Of a DNA stretch of 40,041 nucleotides, positions 24,745-32,135 are shown in pieces. The stretch is from an uncultured Pelagibacteraceae bacterium (GTDB taxonomy: Bacteria; Pseudomonadota; Alphaproteobacteria; Pelagibacterales; Pelagibacteraceae): the NCBI GenBank assembly GCA_902598595.1, contig CACKCD010000007.1, positions 1-40,041 of the forward strand, written 5' to 3'. The position numbers and the translations under genes are program-made. Numbering within the stretch: position 1 is the stretch's first letter; each line of letters starts with the position of its first letter. Below the pieces are notes generated by a model. That model was not told where the DNA came from. It was given only the letters and a program-made list of their open reading frames with translations, and ran no database searches.

Positions 24745-25746
24745 ATGCAAGAAAAATTTAAAGCTGTTGTTATAAATAATCAAAACGAAAAATTTTCAAG
24801 AGAAATTCAAGAAATTGACACAAGCCACCTGAAAGACGGAAACGTTTTAGTTAAAATCGATTATTCAAGTCTTAATTATAAAGATGCGTTAATTTTAAAC
24901 GATGGTGGAAAAATAGTAAGAAAATTTCCTTTTGTACCCGGCATTGATTTTTCTGGAAAAGTTATTGAGAGTGAAGACAATAAATTTAAAAAAGATGATA
25001 ATATAATATTAACAGGTTTTAGAGTAGGCGAAGCTTATTTTGGAGGATTTGCTGAATATGCGAAAGTTGACTCTAATTTTTTAATTAAAACACCAAAAGA
25101 TTTAGATAATCAAAAAGCAATGATGTTGGGCACAGCTGGGTTTACAGCGTTACAATGTGCCTTTGCGGTAAAAGCGCGAGAGGAACTCTTATTAGGTGAA
25201 AAAGTTAAAGATGTTTTGGTTACCGGAGCAACAGGCGGAGTTGGAAGTATAGCAGTAATGATATTAGCAAAGATGGGATATGATGTTCATGCAGTGACTG
25301 GAAAAAAAGATAAAAATGATTATTTAAAAAATTTAGGAGCAAAAAATATTATCGATAGAAAAGAATTTGAAGGTGAAAGCAAATTACTTGAAAAAGGAAC
25401 TTGGGATGGAGTTGTGGATACTGTTGGTGGAGCAGGTTTGACAAAAATTTTAGCTCAAACCAAACCAGGTGGAATTGTAGCTTCTTGTGGTAACGCTGGA
25501 GGAATAAAAATAAATACTACTGTTATGCCTTTTATCATAAGAGGAGTAAAATTATGGGGAATAGACTCATCTGGTGCCTCTATTAAAAGAAGAGAATTTT
25601 TATGGAATGAAGCAAATAAATTAATTGATTTCTCAAAAATTCAATCTTTTACAAAAGAACTCTCATTTAAAGAGCTATTAGAAACATATCCTAAATTATT
25701 AAAAGGAGAGTATTTCGGAAGAGCTATAGTAAATCCTAATAAATAA
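24745..25746 (+). CDS. acuI: YhdH/AcuI family oxidoreductase, probable acrylyl-CoA reductase
   Basis: The 333-aa medium-chain reductase has the zinc-free quinone-oxidoreductase layout: DYSSLNYKDALILNDGGKIV (about 41-60), FPFVPGIDFSGKV (about 63-75), MLGTAGFTALQCAFAV (about 126-141), the NADPH motif VLVTGATGGVGSIAVMILAKMG (about 156-177; parts TGATGGVGS), and NAGGIKINTTVMPFIIRGVKL (about 252-272; parts TTVMPFIIRG). AcuI reduces acrylyl-CoA to propionyl-CoA with NADPH and protects DMSP-degrading marine bacteria from acrylate. YhdH and AcuI cannot be told apart firmly by eye, but AcuI is the likely role in SAR11. It abuts folE. Confidence 0.85.
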   Translation: MQEKFKAVVINNQNEKFSREIQEIDTSHLKDGNVLVKIDYSSLNYKDALILNDGGKIVRKFPFVPGIDFSGKVIESEDNKFKKDDNIILTGFRVGEAYFGGFAEYAKVDSNFLIKTPKDLDNQKAMMLGTAGFTALQCAFAVKAREELLLGEKVKDVLVTGATGGVGSIAVMILAKMGYDVHAVTGKKDKNDYLKNLGAKNIIDRKEFEGESKLLEKGTWDGVVDTVGGAGLTKILAQTKPGGIVASCGNAGGIKINTTVMPFIIRGVKLWGIDSSGASIKRREFLWNEANKLIDFSKIQSFTKELSFKELLETYPKLLKGEYFGRAIVNPNK

Positions 25747-25762
25747 TCTATAGTTGTCTTTT

Positions 25763-26653
25763 ATGGACTGGGATAAATTAAAAATTTTTCATACTGTAGC
25801 AGAGGCATCGAGTTTCACAAAAGCTTCTACAATACTTAATTTAAGTCAATCAGCTATTAGCAGACAAATTCAAAGTCTAGAAAGTGACTTAAAAGTTCAG
25901 CTTTTTGAGAGACATGCTAGAGGTTTAGTTCTTACTGATAATGGAGAATATTTATTTAAATCAGCACAAGAGGTTATCTCAAAACTAAAAGACGTGGAGT
26001 CTAATCTAGGCGGTCAAAAAGATAAATTAAATGGAAAATTGACTGTAACGACAGTAGTAAGCTTTGGAACAACTTGGTTAACCCCACGAATTAAGGAATT
26101 TATGGATTTAAATCCTGAAATTGAAATAGAACTTATATTTGACGATAAAGAACTTGATTTGAGTACCCGTCAAGCAGATGTAGCTATTAGAATGAGAAGG
26201 CCTAAACAATTAAATCTTATTCAAAAAAAGTTTGTTGATTTCAATTACCATATATATGGATCAAATGAATATTTAGAAAAAAATGGTTACCCGAAAACTT
26301 TGAAAGATTTAGATAAACACAAGTTTATTACTTATGGAAGAGGTGCACCTTCCCCAGTGTATAATCCTGATTGGGTTTTAAAACTTGGTGCAAAAGAGGG
26401 AAAGAAAAGAAAATCAACAATGAAGGTAAACAGTGTATATGGATTACTTTTAGCCGTACAAAGTGGCGTGGGACTTGCAGCAATACCAGATTACATGGCT
26501 CACAATGTTAATAATATTACTAAAGTTTTACCTGATGAATCAGGAAAACCAACAGAGACGCATTTTGTCTACCCAGCATCTCTTAAAAATAACGCAAGAT
26601 TAATGGCTTTTAGAAATTTTATTTTTAGTAAGGTGAATGAATGGAAATTTTAA
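25763..26653 (+). CDS. LysR family transcriptional regulator
   Basis: ATG 25763 is preferred to TTG 25754 because LysR proteins typically open MDWDKLKIFHTVAEASSFTKA. The winged HTH spans residues 1-60 (ASTILNLSQSAISRQIQSLE at about 23-42), followed by LFERHARGLVLTDNG, then the periplasmic-binding-like effector domain from about residue 88 (KLTVTTVVSFGTTWLTPRIK) to the end. Similar to the group typified by short-chain regulators in alphaproteobacteria. It overlaps rseP by 13 bases. It lies directly after acuI, so it may control acuI; LysR regulators usually act on neighbours, but most often divergent ones, which is not the case here. Confidence 0.93.
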   Translation: MDWDKLKIFHTVAEASSFTKASTILNLSQSAISRQIQSLESDLKVQLFERHARGLVLTDNGEYLFKSAQEVISKLKDVESNLGGQKDKLNGKLTVTTVVSFGTTWLTPRIKEFMDLNPEIEIELIFDDKELDLSTRQADVAIRMRRPKQLNLIQKKFVDFNYHIYGSNEYLEKNGYPKTLKDLDKHKFITYGRGAPSPVYNPDWVLKLGAKEGKKRKSTMKVNSVYGLLLAVQSGVGLAAIPDYMAHNVNNITKVLPDESGKPTETHFVYPASLKNNARLMAFRNFIFSKVNEWKF

Positions 26654-27756
26654 GTTTTATAATTCCCTTTTTAATTTTATTAACGATTGTTGTATTTATT
26701 CATGAATATGGACATTATTATTTTGCAAAAAAATATGGAGTAGGTGTCACTGATTTTTCCATTGGATTTGGTAAAGAACTTTTTGGTTTTAACGATAAAT
26801 TAGGTACCAGATGGAAATTTTGTGTAATACCCCTAGGTGGTTACGTGAAATTTTTTGGCGACAGAAATGTTTTTAGTGAAGCGGAACAAGAAGAATTATT
26901 AAAAAAATATAATAAAGAAGATCAGAATAAGCTTTTTGTTACTAAACCTCTATATCAAAGATCTTTAATAGTTGCTGCTGGACCATTAGCTAATTTTGTT
27001 CTAGCTATCTTGATTTTCTCATTTATATACATGTTTGCTGGAAAAGACTTTACTCCTGCTCAAATTCAAGAAGTTCAAAAAGATAGTCCCGCTTTTTCTT
27101 CAGGTATAAAAAATGGAGATATAATTCTATCAATTAATAATAATAAAGTTAATAGTATATTGGATGTCTCCACTTTTATAAATACATCAACCTCGGAAAA
27201 TGTTGATATTAAAGTTTTAAGAAATGATAATCAGATTGTTTTAACGGTAAAACCTAAAATAATCAAAAGTGAGGACTCCCTAGGAAATAAAATAAATAAA
27301 AAGATAATTGGAATTAAGATATCTCCTCCAAATAATGAATTTAATAGACAAAGACTAGGACCCGCAAAAGCATTATTTTATGCGGTGAAAGAAACCTGGT
27401 TTGTTACTAAAGCCTCTTTAAATTTTGTTGTCTCAATTTTTAAAGGTAAAGGAGATACTACTCAACTAGGTGGACCAATTAAGATTGCAAAAATAACAGG
27501 CCAAGTCGCTCAACTTGGTTTAATAGCTTTTCTGAGTATTATGGCTTATATATCTATAAGTCTTGGTTTTATTAATTTATTTCCTATTCCAATGTTAGAT
27601 GGAGGACATTTAATGTTTTATGCTTTTGAAAAAATTTTAGGAAGACCTTTAAGTCAAAGAACTCAAGAGGGTTTTTTTCGAATCGGTCTTTTTTTACTAA
27701 TTTCTCTAATGTTTTTTACCACATTCAATGACCTTAAGGATTTAGGCTTGTTTTAA
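26641..27756 (+). CDS. rseP: RIP site-2 metalloprotease RseP
   Basis: The 371-aa intramembrane protease has the zinc motif HEYGH (residues 21-25) in its first helix, followed by FAKKYGVGVTDFSIGFG (about 28-44) and PLGGYVKFFGDRN, one PDZ domain (about 130-205, ending SENVDIKVLRND), and the second conserved block FPIPMLDGGHLMFYAFEKI (about 315-335; NxxPxPxLDGGH) with the third zinc ligand Asp. It releases membrane-bound regulators such as anti-sigma factors after a first cut. A single PDZ domain is usual in alphaproteobacteria. It overlaps the LysR gene by 13 bases; neither dxr nor bamA, its usual neighbours, is beside it. Confidence 0.95.
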   Translation: MEILSFIIPFLILLTIVVFIHEYGHYYFAKKYGVGVTDFSIGFGKELFGFNDKLGTRWKFCVIPLGGYVKFFGDRNVFSEAEQEELLKKYNKEDQNKLFVTKPLYQRSLIVAAGPLANFVLAILIFSFIYMFAGKDFTPAQIQEVQKDSPAFSSGIKNGDIILSINNNKVNSILDVSTFINTSTSENVDIKVLRNDNQIVLTVKPKIIKSEDSLGNKINKKIIGIKISPPNNEFNRQRLGPAKALFYAVKETWFVTKASLNFVVSIFKGKGDTTQLGGPIKIAKITGQVAQLGLIAFLSIMAYISISLGFINLFPIPMLDGGHLMFYAFEKILGRPLSQRTQEGFFRIGLFLLISLMFFTTFNDLKDLGLF

Positions 27757-27783
27757 GCCATTTTTTATCTTCAAAAATACCAA

Positions 27784-27857
27784 TAAAATCAACGTTTTTA
27801 AGTACACAATATATTGTGTTAATATTTATTTAAAACACTAAAAAAATGTTGATTTTA
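27784..27857 (+). promoter_or_regulatory. Nested inverted repeats upstream of the HU gene
   Basis: TAAAATCAACGTTTTT (27784-27799) pairs with AAAAATGTTGATTTTA (27842-27857): 16 pairs with one G-U. Inside lies a perfect 16-base palindrome, ACACAATATATTGTGT (27804-27819). A T-to-A-rich stretch separates them. The element fills the gap between rseP and the HU start at 27901 (ribosome site AAGGGG just before it). It could be an operator for a dimeric regulator, or an RNA fold in the HU leader; no T-tract follows, so it is not a simple terminator. Confidence 0.55.
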
Positions 27858-27900
27858 TTAGGAAATTGTTGAAATTCAATAATAACCATAAGGGGCATAA

Positions 27901-28176
27901 ATGAACAAAAAACAACTAGTAGCTAAAATATCGTCCACATTGGGTCAGAGCAAAGCTGATGCAGAAAGAACTTTTGACTCAATAACGACTATTATTCTAG
28001 ATGCTTTGAAAAATGACGATACTGTTAAAATAGCTGGATTTGGTACTTATAAAGTAGCAAAAAGAAAGGCGAGAGTGGGAAGAAACCCAAGAACAGGTGA
28101 GTCAATTCAAATTGCTGCATCTCAAAAAGTTAAGTTTTTACCAGCTAAAAGCTTAAAAGAAATGTTTAATCGATAA
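27901..28176 (+). CDS. hupB: HU family DNA-binding protein
   Basis: At 91 aa this is a full-length HU/IHF-type protein. It begins MNKKQLVAKISSTLGQSKAD, has the signature VKIAGFGTYKVAKRKARVGRNPRTGE (about 45-70; parts GFGTYKVAKRKAR and GRNPRTGE) with the DNA-intercalating Pro in RNPRTGE, and ends KVKFLPAKSLKEM, typical of HU. It bends DNA and packs the nucleoid. The gene stands alone, with an unusual nested-repeat leader and a 16-bp hairpin just after its stop, so its expression seems to be separately controlled. Confidence 0.96.
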   Translation: MNKKQLVAKISSTLGQSKADAERTFDSITTIILDALKNDDTVKIAGFGTYKVAKRKARVGRNPRTGESIQIAASQKVKFLPAKSLKEMFNR

Positions 28177-28184
28177 ACGTCATT

Positions 28185-28220
28185 TTTAGCCCTTATTTGA
28201 AAAATCAAATAAGGGCTAAA
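28185..28220 (+). terminator. Perfect 16-bp hairpin after the HU gene, no T-tract
   Basis: TTTAGCCCTTATTTGA (28185-28200) is the exact reverse complement of TCAAATAAGGGCTAAA (28205-28220), with an AAAA loop. Placed 9 bases after the HU stop it looks like a terminator, but the 3' arm is followed by CTACTTG with no run of T, and the same holds on the other strand. It may stabilise the 3' end of the HU mRNA or be a variant terminator. Confidence 0.6.
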
Positions 28221-28318
28221 CTACTTGCAAAAACTGCATAGCTAAATTCAGCATTAATCAGTTCTTAAATATAATCAAATCTCTATAACGAAATCTTAAA
28301 TTAACAAGGGAGTTTTTT

Positions 28319-29611
28319 ATGAAAAAATACTTAGGATACTTTTTTGCTGGAACAGCCATTTATTTTGGCTTTGCAGGTTTAGGTTATGCCGAGACCACAG
28401 TATCAGCAGAAGTACAATACATATTTAATACCCTATTATTTTTAATGTCAGGTTTCTTAGTCATGTGGATGGCTGCAGGTTTTGCAATGTTAGAGTCAGG
28501 TTTAGTAACATCAAAAAGTGTATCTGCAATCTGTGCTAAAAATATAGGTTTATACTCAATAGCTGGAGTAATGTTCTGGTTAGTGGGTTATAATTTAGCT
28601 TATGGTATTCCAGAAGGTGGATACATTGGAACATTTACTCCATGGAGTGATGCTTCTTCTGTAGAAACTGGTTATTCAGACGGATCAGATTGGTTTTTCC
28701 AAATGGTTTTCTGTGCAACAACAATGTCAATTGTTTCTGGTACTTTAGCCGAAAGAATTAAGATTTGGCCGTTCTTCTTATTTGCCGCAATTCTAACTGG
28801 AATTATATATCCAATTTCAATGGGATGGCAATGGGGTGGTGGATGGTTATCGGTTGCTGGATTTTCAGACTTTGCTGGTTCAACATTAGTACATGCTGCA
28901 GGTGGTGCTGCCGCTTTAGCAGGTGCAATAGTGCTTGGAGCAAGATCTGGAAGATTTAGTTCTAGCGGCGGAGTGAAATCTATGACACCATTTGCTGCAT
29001 CATCAATTCCTTTAGCAACACTAGGAGTATTTATACTTTGGTTAGGTTGGTTCGGATTTAATGGTGGATCTCAATTAGCAGCTGGAACACTAGAAGATGT
29101 GTCCTCAGTAGCTACAATTTATATCAATACGAACTTAGCTGCAGGTGGTGGTGTTTTAGCCGCTGCAACTGTATCAAGAGTAATTGGTGGTAAAACTGAC
29201 GTAGTAATGATGCTTAACGGCGCGATAGCCGGTCTAGTAGGTATTACGGCAGAACCATTAACACCAAGTCCGTTAGCTGCAATCTTTATTGGAGCAATAG
29301 CAGGAGTATTAATGTACTTCTCAACTAAACTATTGTTTAAAATGAAAATTGACGACGTAGTTGGTGCCATCCCAGCGCACTTAGTAGCTGGAGTATGGGG
29401 TACATTAGCAGTGCCATTAACAAATGGAGATGTTTCTTTCGGAGCACAATTCTTAGGAACTATCTCAGTAGTGGTATTCGTATTCGTAGTCTCGTTTATT
29501 GTTTTCCAAATTATTAAAAATACAATTGGATTAAGAATAAGCAAAGAAGCTGAAAGACTAGGAACTGACAAAGCAGAAGTCGGTGTAATAGCTTACGGTA
29601 TAAGAGACTAA
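28319..29611 (+). CDS. amtB: Ammonium transporter, first of two paralogues
   Basis: The 430-aa protein has an N-terminal signal-like segment and about 11 membrane helices. Amt signatures: WMAAGFAMLESGLVTSKS (about 50-67), the pore-lining DFAGSTLVHAAGGAAALAGA (about 184-203) with the first twin His, GWFGFNGGSQ (about 240-249), and DDVVGAIPAHLVAGVWGTLA (about 344-363) with the second twin His. The tail KEAERLGTDKAEVGVIAYGIRD carries the conserved region touched by PII proteins. It imports ammonium. SD sequence AAGGGAG is at 28302-28308. The next gene is a close paralogue. Confidence 0.96.
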   Translation: MKKYLGYFFAGTAIYFGFAGLGYAETTVSAEVQYIFNTLLFLMSGFLVMWMAAGFAMLESGLVTSKSVSAICAKNIGLYSIAGVMFWLVGYNLAYGIPEGGYIGTFTPWSDASSVETGYSDGSDWFFQMVFCATTMSIVSGTLAERIKIWPFFLFAAILTGIIYPISMGWQWGGGWLSVAGFSDFAGSTLVHAAGGAAALAGAIVLGARSGRFSSSGGVKSMTPFAASSIPLATLGVFILWLGWFGFNGGSQLAAGTLEDVSSVATIYINTNLAAGGGVLAAATVSRVIGGKTDVVMMLNGAIAGLVGITAEPLTPSPLAAIFIGAIAGVLMYFSTKLLFKMKIDDVVGAIPAHLVAGVWGTLAVPLTNGDVSFGAQFLGTISVVVFVFVVSFIVFQIIKNTIGLRISKEAERLGTDKAEVGVIAYGIRD

Positions 29612-29654
29612 AATAACTCTAGTATCTCCTCCCTCGTTTTACTAGGAGAAGATT

Positions 29655-29687
29655 AAGGCCTGGGACCCTCCATGGTACCCGGGCCTT
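29655..29687 (+). terminator. Hairpin between the two amt genes; loop matches the next ribosome site
   Basis: AAGGCCTGGG (29655-29664) pairs with CCCGGGCCTT (29678-29687), ten pairs with one U-G, and the weakly T-rich ATTTATTTC follows, so it can act as the terminator of the first amt gene. The 13-base loop ACCCTCCATGGTA (29665-29677) is the exact reverse complement of 29755-29767, which contains the ribosome binding site of the second amt gene. This makes it a candidate RNA regulator as well. Confidence 0.75.
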
Positions 29688-29754
29688 ATTTATTTCAACT
29701 CTATTATGCATTTAAAACATAATTCTAAAAAGAAAAAACTGTTAAAACAATATC

Positions 29755-29767
29755 TACCATGGAGGGT
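29755..29767 (+). promoter_or_regulatory. Ribosome binding site of second amt gene, complementary to upstream loop
   Basis: TACCATGGAGGGT contains the Shine-Dalgarno core GGAGGG, placed 3 bases before the ATG at 29770, an unusually short spacer if GGAGGG is the whole site. All 13 bases pair with the loop at 29665-29677. Pairing would block translation of the second amt gene; opening it would need a change in the upstream hairpin, a protein, or a separate transcript. Confidence 0.65.
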
Positions 29768-29769
29768 AA

Positions 29770-31059
29770 ATGAAAAAAAAATCACTTATTTTATTAAGCG
29801 TTCTTCTTACTTTAGTTCTTAGTGGAACAAGTATTGCAGAAACGACGATGTCTCAAGAGGGGCAATATATCTTTAATTCACTAGGATTTTATCTTGGAGG
29901 TGTATTAGTGGCTTTTATGGCTGCAGGATTTTGTATGCTAGAGAGCGGTTTAGTAACAACTAAAAGCGTATCTACAATTGCTGCAAAAAATATAGGAAAA
30001 TTTGCTATATGCTCATTAATATTTTTTCTAGTAGGTTATAATCTAGCTTATGGAGTGCCAGAAGGTGGGTATATCGGATCTTTTACTATTTGGACCGACA
30101 CAACAAACACTGAAACTGGTTACTCAGGTTATTCAGATTGGTTTTTTCAAACTATGTTTGTTTGCGCAACTGCATCTATAGTATCTGGAGCAGTAGCAGA
30201 AAGAATTAAAATTTGGCCATTTTTCTTATTTGCGGCAATAATGGCTGGAGTAATTTATCCAATATCAATGGGATGGCAATGGGGTGGTGGATGGTTATCT
30301 TCTGCTGGCTTTTCTGATTTTGCCGGATCAACTTTAGTACATGCTTGTGGGGGAGCAGCTGCATTAGCTGGAGTAATTGTATTGGGACCCAGAAGCGGAA
30401 GATTTTCATCTCTAGGAGGGAAAAGAGTGATGGTCCCTTTTGCAGCTTCAAGTATTCCTCTTGTTACTCTTGGTACATTTTTACTTTGGTTTGGATGGTT
30501 TGGATTTAACGGTTTTAGCCAATTAGCAATGGGAACTTTTGACGATGTAAATGCTATTTCTAAAATTGCCGTAAATACACATTTAGCTGGAGCAGCAGGA
30601 ACTGTTACAGGAGCCGCAATCACAAGATTGATTGGTGGAAAAACAGATATAGTAATGATGTTAAATGGTGCATTAGCTGGATTGGTAGCAATTACTGCTG
30701 AACCATTAACTCCAGGGCCTATTACTGCTATGATAATTGGATCCTTAGGTGCTGTTATAATGTATTACGGAACTAAGATGCTTGAAGGTTTTGGTCTAGA
30801 CGATGTTGTTGGAGCCATTCCGGTTCATATGTTTGCTGGAATTTTTGGAACATTAGTAGTTCCTTTTACAAATAGTGATACTACATTTGTAACACAATTT
30901 ATTGGAATGTTTTCAGTTGTAGCATTTAGTTTTGTACTTTCTTATTTGGCTTTTATTGCTATGAAAGCAACAATAGGTCTAAGAATAAGTAAGGAAGCTG
31001 AAAAACTTGGGACTGATAAAGCAGAAGTAGGAGTAACAGCTTACTCTATTAGAGATTAA
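29770..31059 (+). CDS. amt: Ammonium transporter, second of two paralogues
   Basis: The 429-aa protein closely resembles the preceding one over its whole length. Signatures: FMAAGFCMLESGLVTTKS (about 49-66), DFAGSTLVHACGGAAALAGV (about 183-202) with the first twin His, GWFGFNGFSQ (about 239-248), and DDVVGAIPVHMFAGIFGTLV (about 344-363) with the second twin His; the tail reads KEAEKLGTDKAEVGVTAYSIRD. An N-terminal signal-like segment (LILLSVLLTLVLSGTSIAE) precedes helix 1. It imports ammonium, perhaps with a different affinity from its neighbour. It arose by tandem duplication, since both genes share even the sequence type after the stop (ATTAAGGCC hairpin). Its ribosome site can pair with the loop upstream. 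Confidence 0.95.
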   Translation: MKKKSLILLSVLLTLVLSGTSIAETTMSQEGQYIFNSLGFYLGGVLVAFMAAGFCMLESGLVTTKSVSTIAAKNIGKFAICSLIFFLVGYNLAYGVPEGGYIGSFTIWTDTTNTETGYSGYSDWFFQTMFVCATASIVSGAVAERIKIWPFFLFAAIMAGVIYPISMGWQWGGGWLSSAGFSDFAGSTLVHACGGAAALAGVIVLGPRSGRFSSLGGKRVMVPFAASSIPLVTLGTFLLWFGWFGFNGFSQLAMGTFDDVNAISKIAVNTHLAGAAGTVTGAAITRLIGGKTDIVMMLNGALAGLVAITAEPLTPGPITAMIIGSLGAVIMYYGTKMLEGFGLDDVVGAIPVHMFAGIFGTLVVPFTNSDTTFVTQFIGMFSVVAFSFVLSYLAFIAMKATIGLRISKEAEKLGTDKAEVGVTAYSIRD

Positions 31060-31097
31060 ATAATTTCCTTCTCCCTCAAAGTGGTTGGAAATAAATT

Positions 31098-31127
31098 AAG
31101 GCCCAATATTTTGGGCCTTTTTTATTT
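31098..31127 (+). terminator. Rho-independent terminator after the second amt gene
   Basis: AAGGCCCAA (31098-31106) pairs perfectly with TTGGGCCTT (31111-31119) around TATT, and TTTTATTT follows. On the minus strand the same hairpin is followed by AATTTATTTCC, so it may also stop the converging gene at 31127-32116. It is the counterpart of the hairpin after the first amt gene, with which it shares the AAGGCC arm. Confidence 0.9.
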
Positions 31128-32116
31128 CAAACTTTATTTTCATCCCATAGTTTTTTTAAATCTATATTTGGCGACAATCCAAAAACCGAATTTATATTAG
31201 CACAATGTATACTTAAAGAAGGAATAGGGGAAAAACATTTTTCTTTTTCATAAATTTCGTGTAAATTTTTTTCAAATGGGTCACTTCTATTTGTTGCCAT
31301 ATCAATTAACTTTTCAAAATGTTTTTCAATCATCTTTTTACTTGTCATAAAAGTAAGGAGAGACTCTTTTACTGATCTCCAGTGAGTTTTTTCACCTATT
31401 AATATATTTGTACTGTTCATATTTTTGTAAAGATAAGGATAGTCAGTAGATAGTATAAATAACTCATCTTGAAAAATTGATGAAAATTTTTCGTAAGCAA
31501 ACAACATCTCAGCTAAAGACTCACTTTTGTGAATATAATCATCTTCAACGAAATAAATTAAATCTGTACAATTTTTTGCTTTATTGAATGACTTTCTAAT
31601 AGACCCCATAGTAGTAGCCATATTATCCTTTGGATTATCGGTATTTTCTACTGTAATAAGTTCAACTTTAAAACCCTCGTTAGATATTTTAGATAAGATT
31701 TTATTAATATCAGAACTAGGAGAGTTTACATCTAAGATAGTGAAGCCGATCTTAATTTCTTTAAATTTTTTCTTCAAATCATTAGCTGATTTGATTAAAG
31801 AATTAATTGTTCTAAATGTATATTCAGATTTATCTTCTTCAAATATTCTCTTTTTATTTTGAGAAACTAACTGAATACTTGTGCAAGTTTTAACTAGTAT
31901 ATCAAGAGCCTCTACTTTTCTAGAAATCAATGTTTCTCCTAAACCTATAGAAATAGACTTATTGCCAGGGACACTTATCATCTCTTTGTAATTTTTGTTT
32001 GATACCGGTAAATCAAGAGTACTTTGATCAATTAATTCATATCCAAATAGACGACAAATTTTGATTAAAATTTTCTTAACAAAATTTGTTTTTTTTATGC
32101 TTTTAATTTCTTTCAT
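31127..32116 (-). CDS. Glycosyltransferase-like protein (GT-A-type fold suspected)
   Basis: Start taken at ATG 32116 (329 aa, MKEIKSIKKTNF); an upstream in-frame start at 32155 would overlap the divergent rhodanese gene. After a basic N-terminus the protein has alternating strands and helices; KIGFTILDVNSPSSDINKIL (about 122-141), VELITVENTDNPKDNMATTM (about 152-171) and DLIYFVEDDYIHKSESLAEM (about 188-207). The EDD after a hydrophobic strand is the DxD-type metal and nucleotide-sugar site of GT-A glycosyltransferases, and TDYPYLYKN and HWRSVKESLLTFMTSKKMIE later fit a GT2-like acceptor half. No sugar pathway genes adjoin. Assignment to a family is tentative. Confidence 0.6.
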   Translation of the reverse strand: MKEIKSIKKTNFVKKILIKICRLFGYELIDQSTLDLPVSNKNYKEMISVPGNKSISIGLGETLISRKVEALDILVKTCTSIQLVSQNKKRIFEEDKSEYTFRTINSLIKSANDLKKKFKEIKIGFTILDVNSPSSDINKILSKISNEGFKVELITVENTDNPKDNMATTMGSIRKSFNKAKNCTDLIYFVEDDYIHKSESLAEMLFAYEKFSSIFQDELFILSTDYPYLYKNMNSTNILIGEKTHWRSVKESLLTFMTSKKMIEKHFEKLIDMATNRSDPFEKNLHEIYEKEKCFSPIPSLSIHCANINSVFGLSPNIDLKKLWDENKV

Positions 32117-32135
32117 TGATATATATTTTAATATC

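Noticed and set aside
28765-28959. A 64-aa plus-strand frame inside the first amt gene
   Set aside because: It is a +1 frame of a well conserved segment; Trp/Cys/Arg-rich and without a start signal.
29119-29571. A 150-aa open frame on the minus strand inside the first amt gene
   Set aside because: It is antisense to a clear transporter gene, has Thr/Ala/Pro-rich composition expected from reversed codons, no ribosome site and no family motif.
30206-30623. Two open frames (81 and 122 aa) on the minus strand inside the second amt gene
   Set aside because: Both are shadows of the conserved amt coding sequence; composition follows the reversed codons.
32061-32135. N-terminal extension of the rhodanese as a membrane anchor (about 25 residues, hydrophobic)
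   Set aside because: It overlaps the divergent glycosyltransferase-like gene by 56 bases and the start at 32136 fits rhodanese relatives; not fully excluded.
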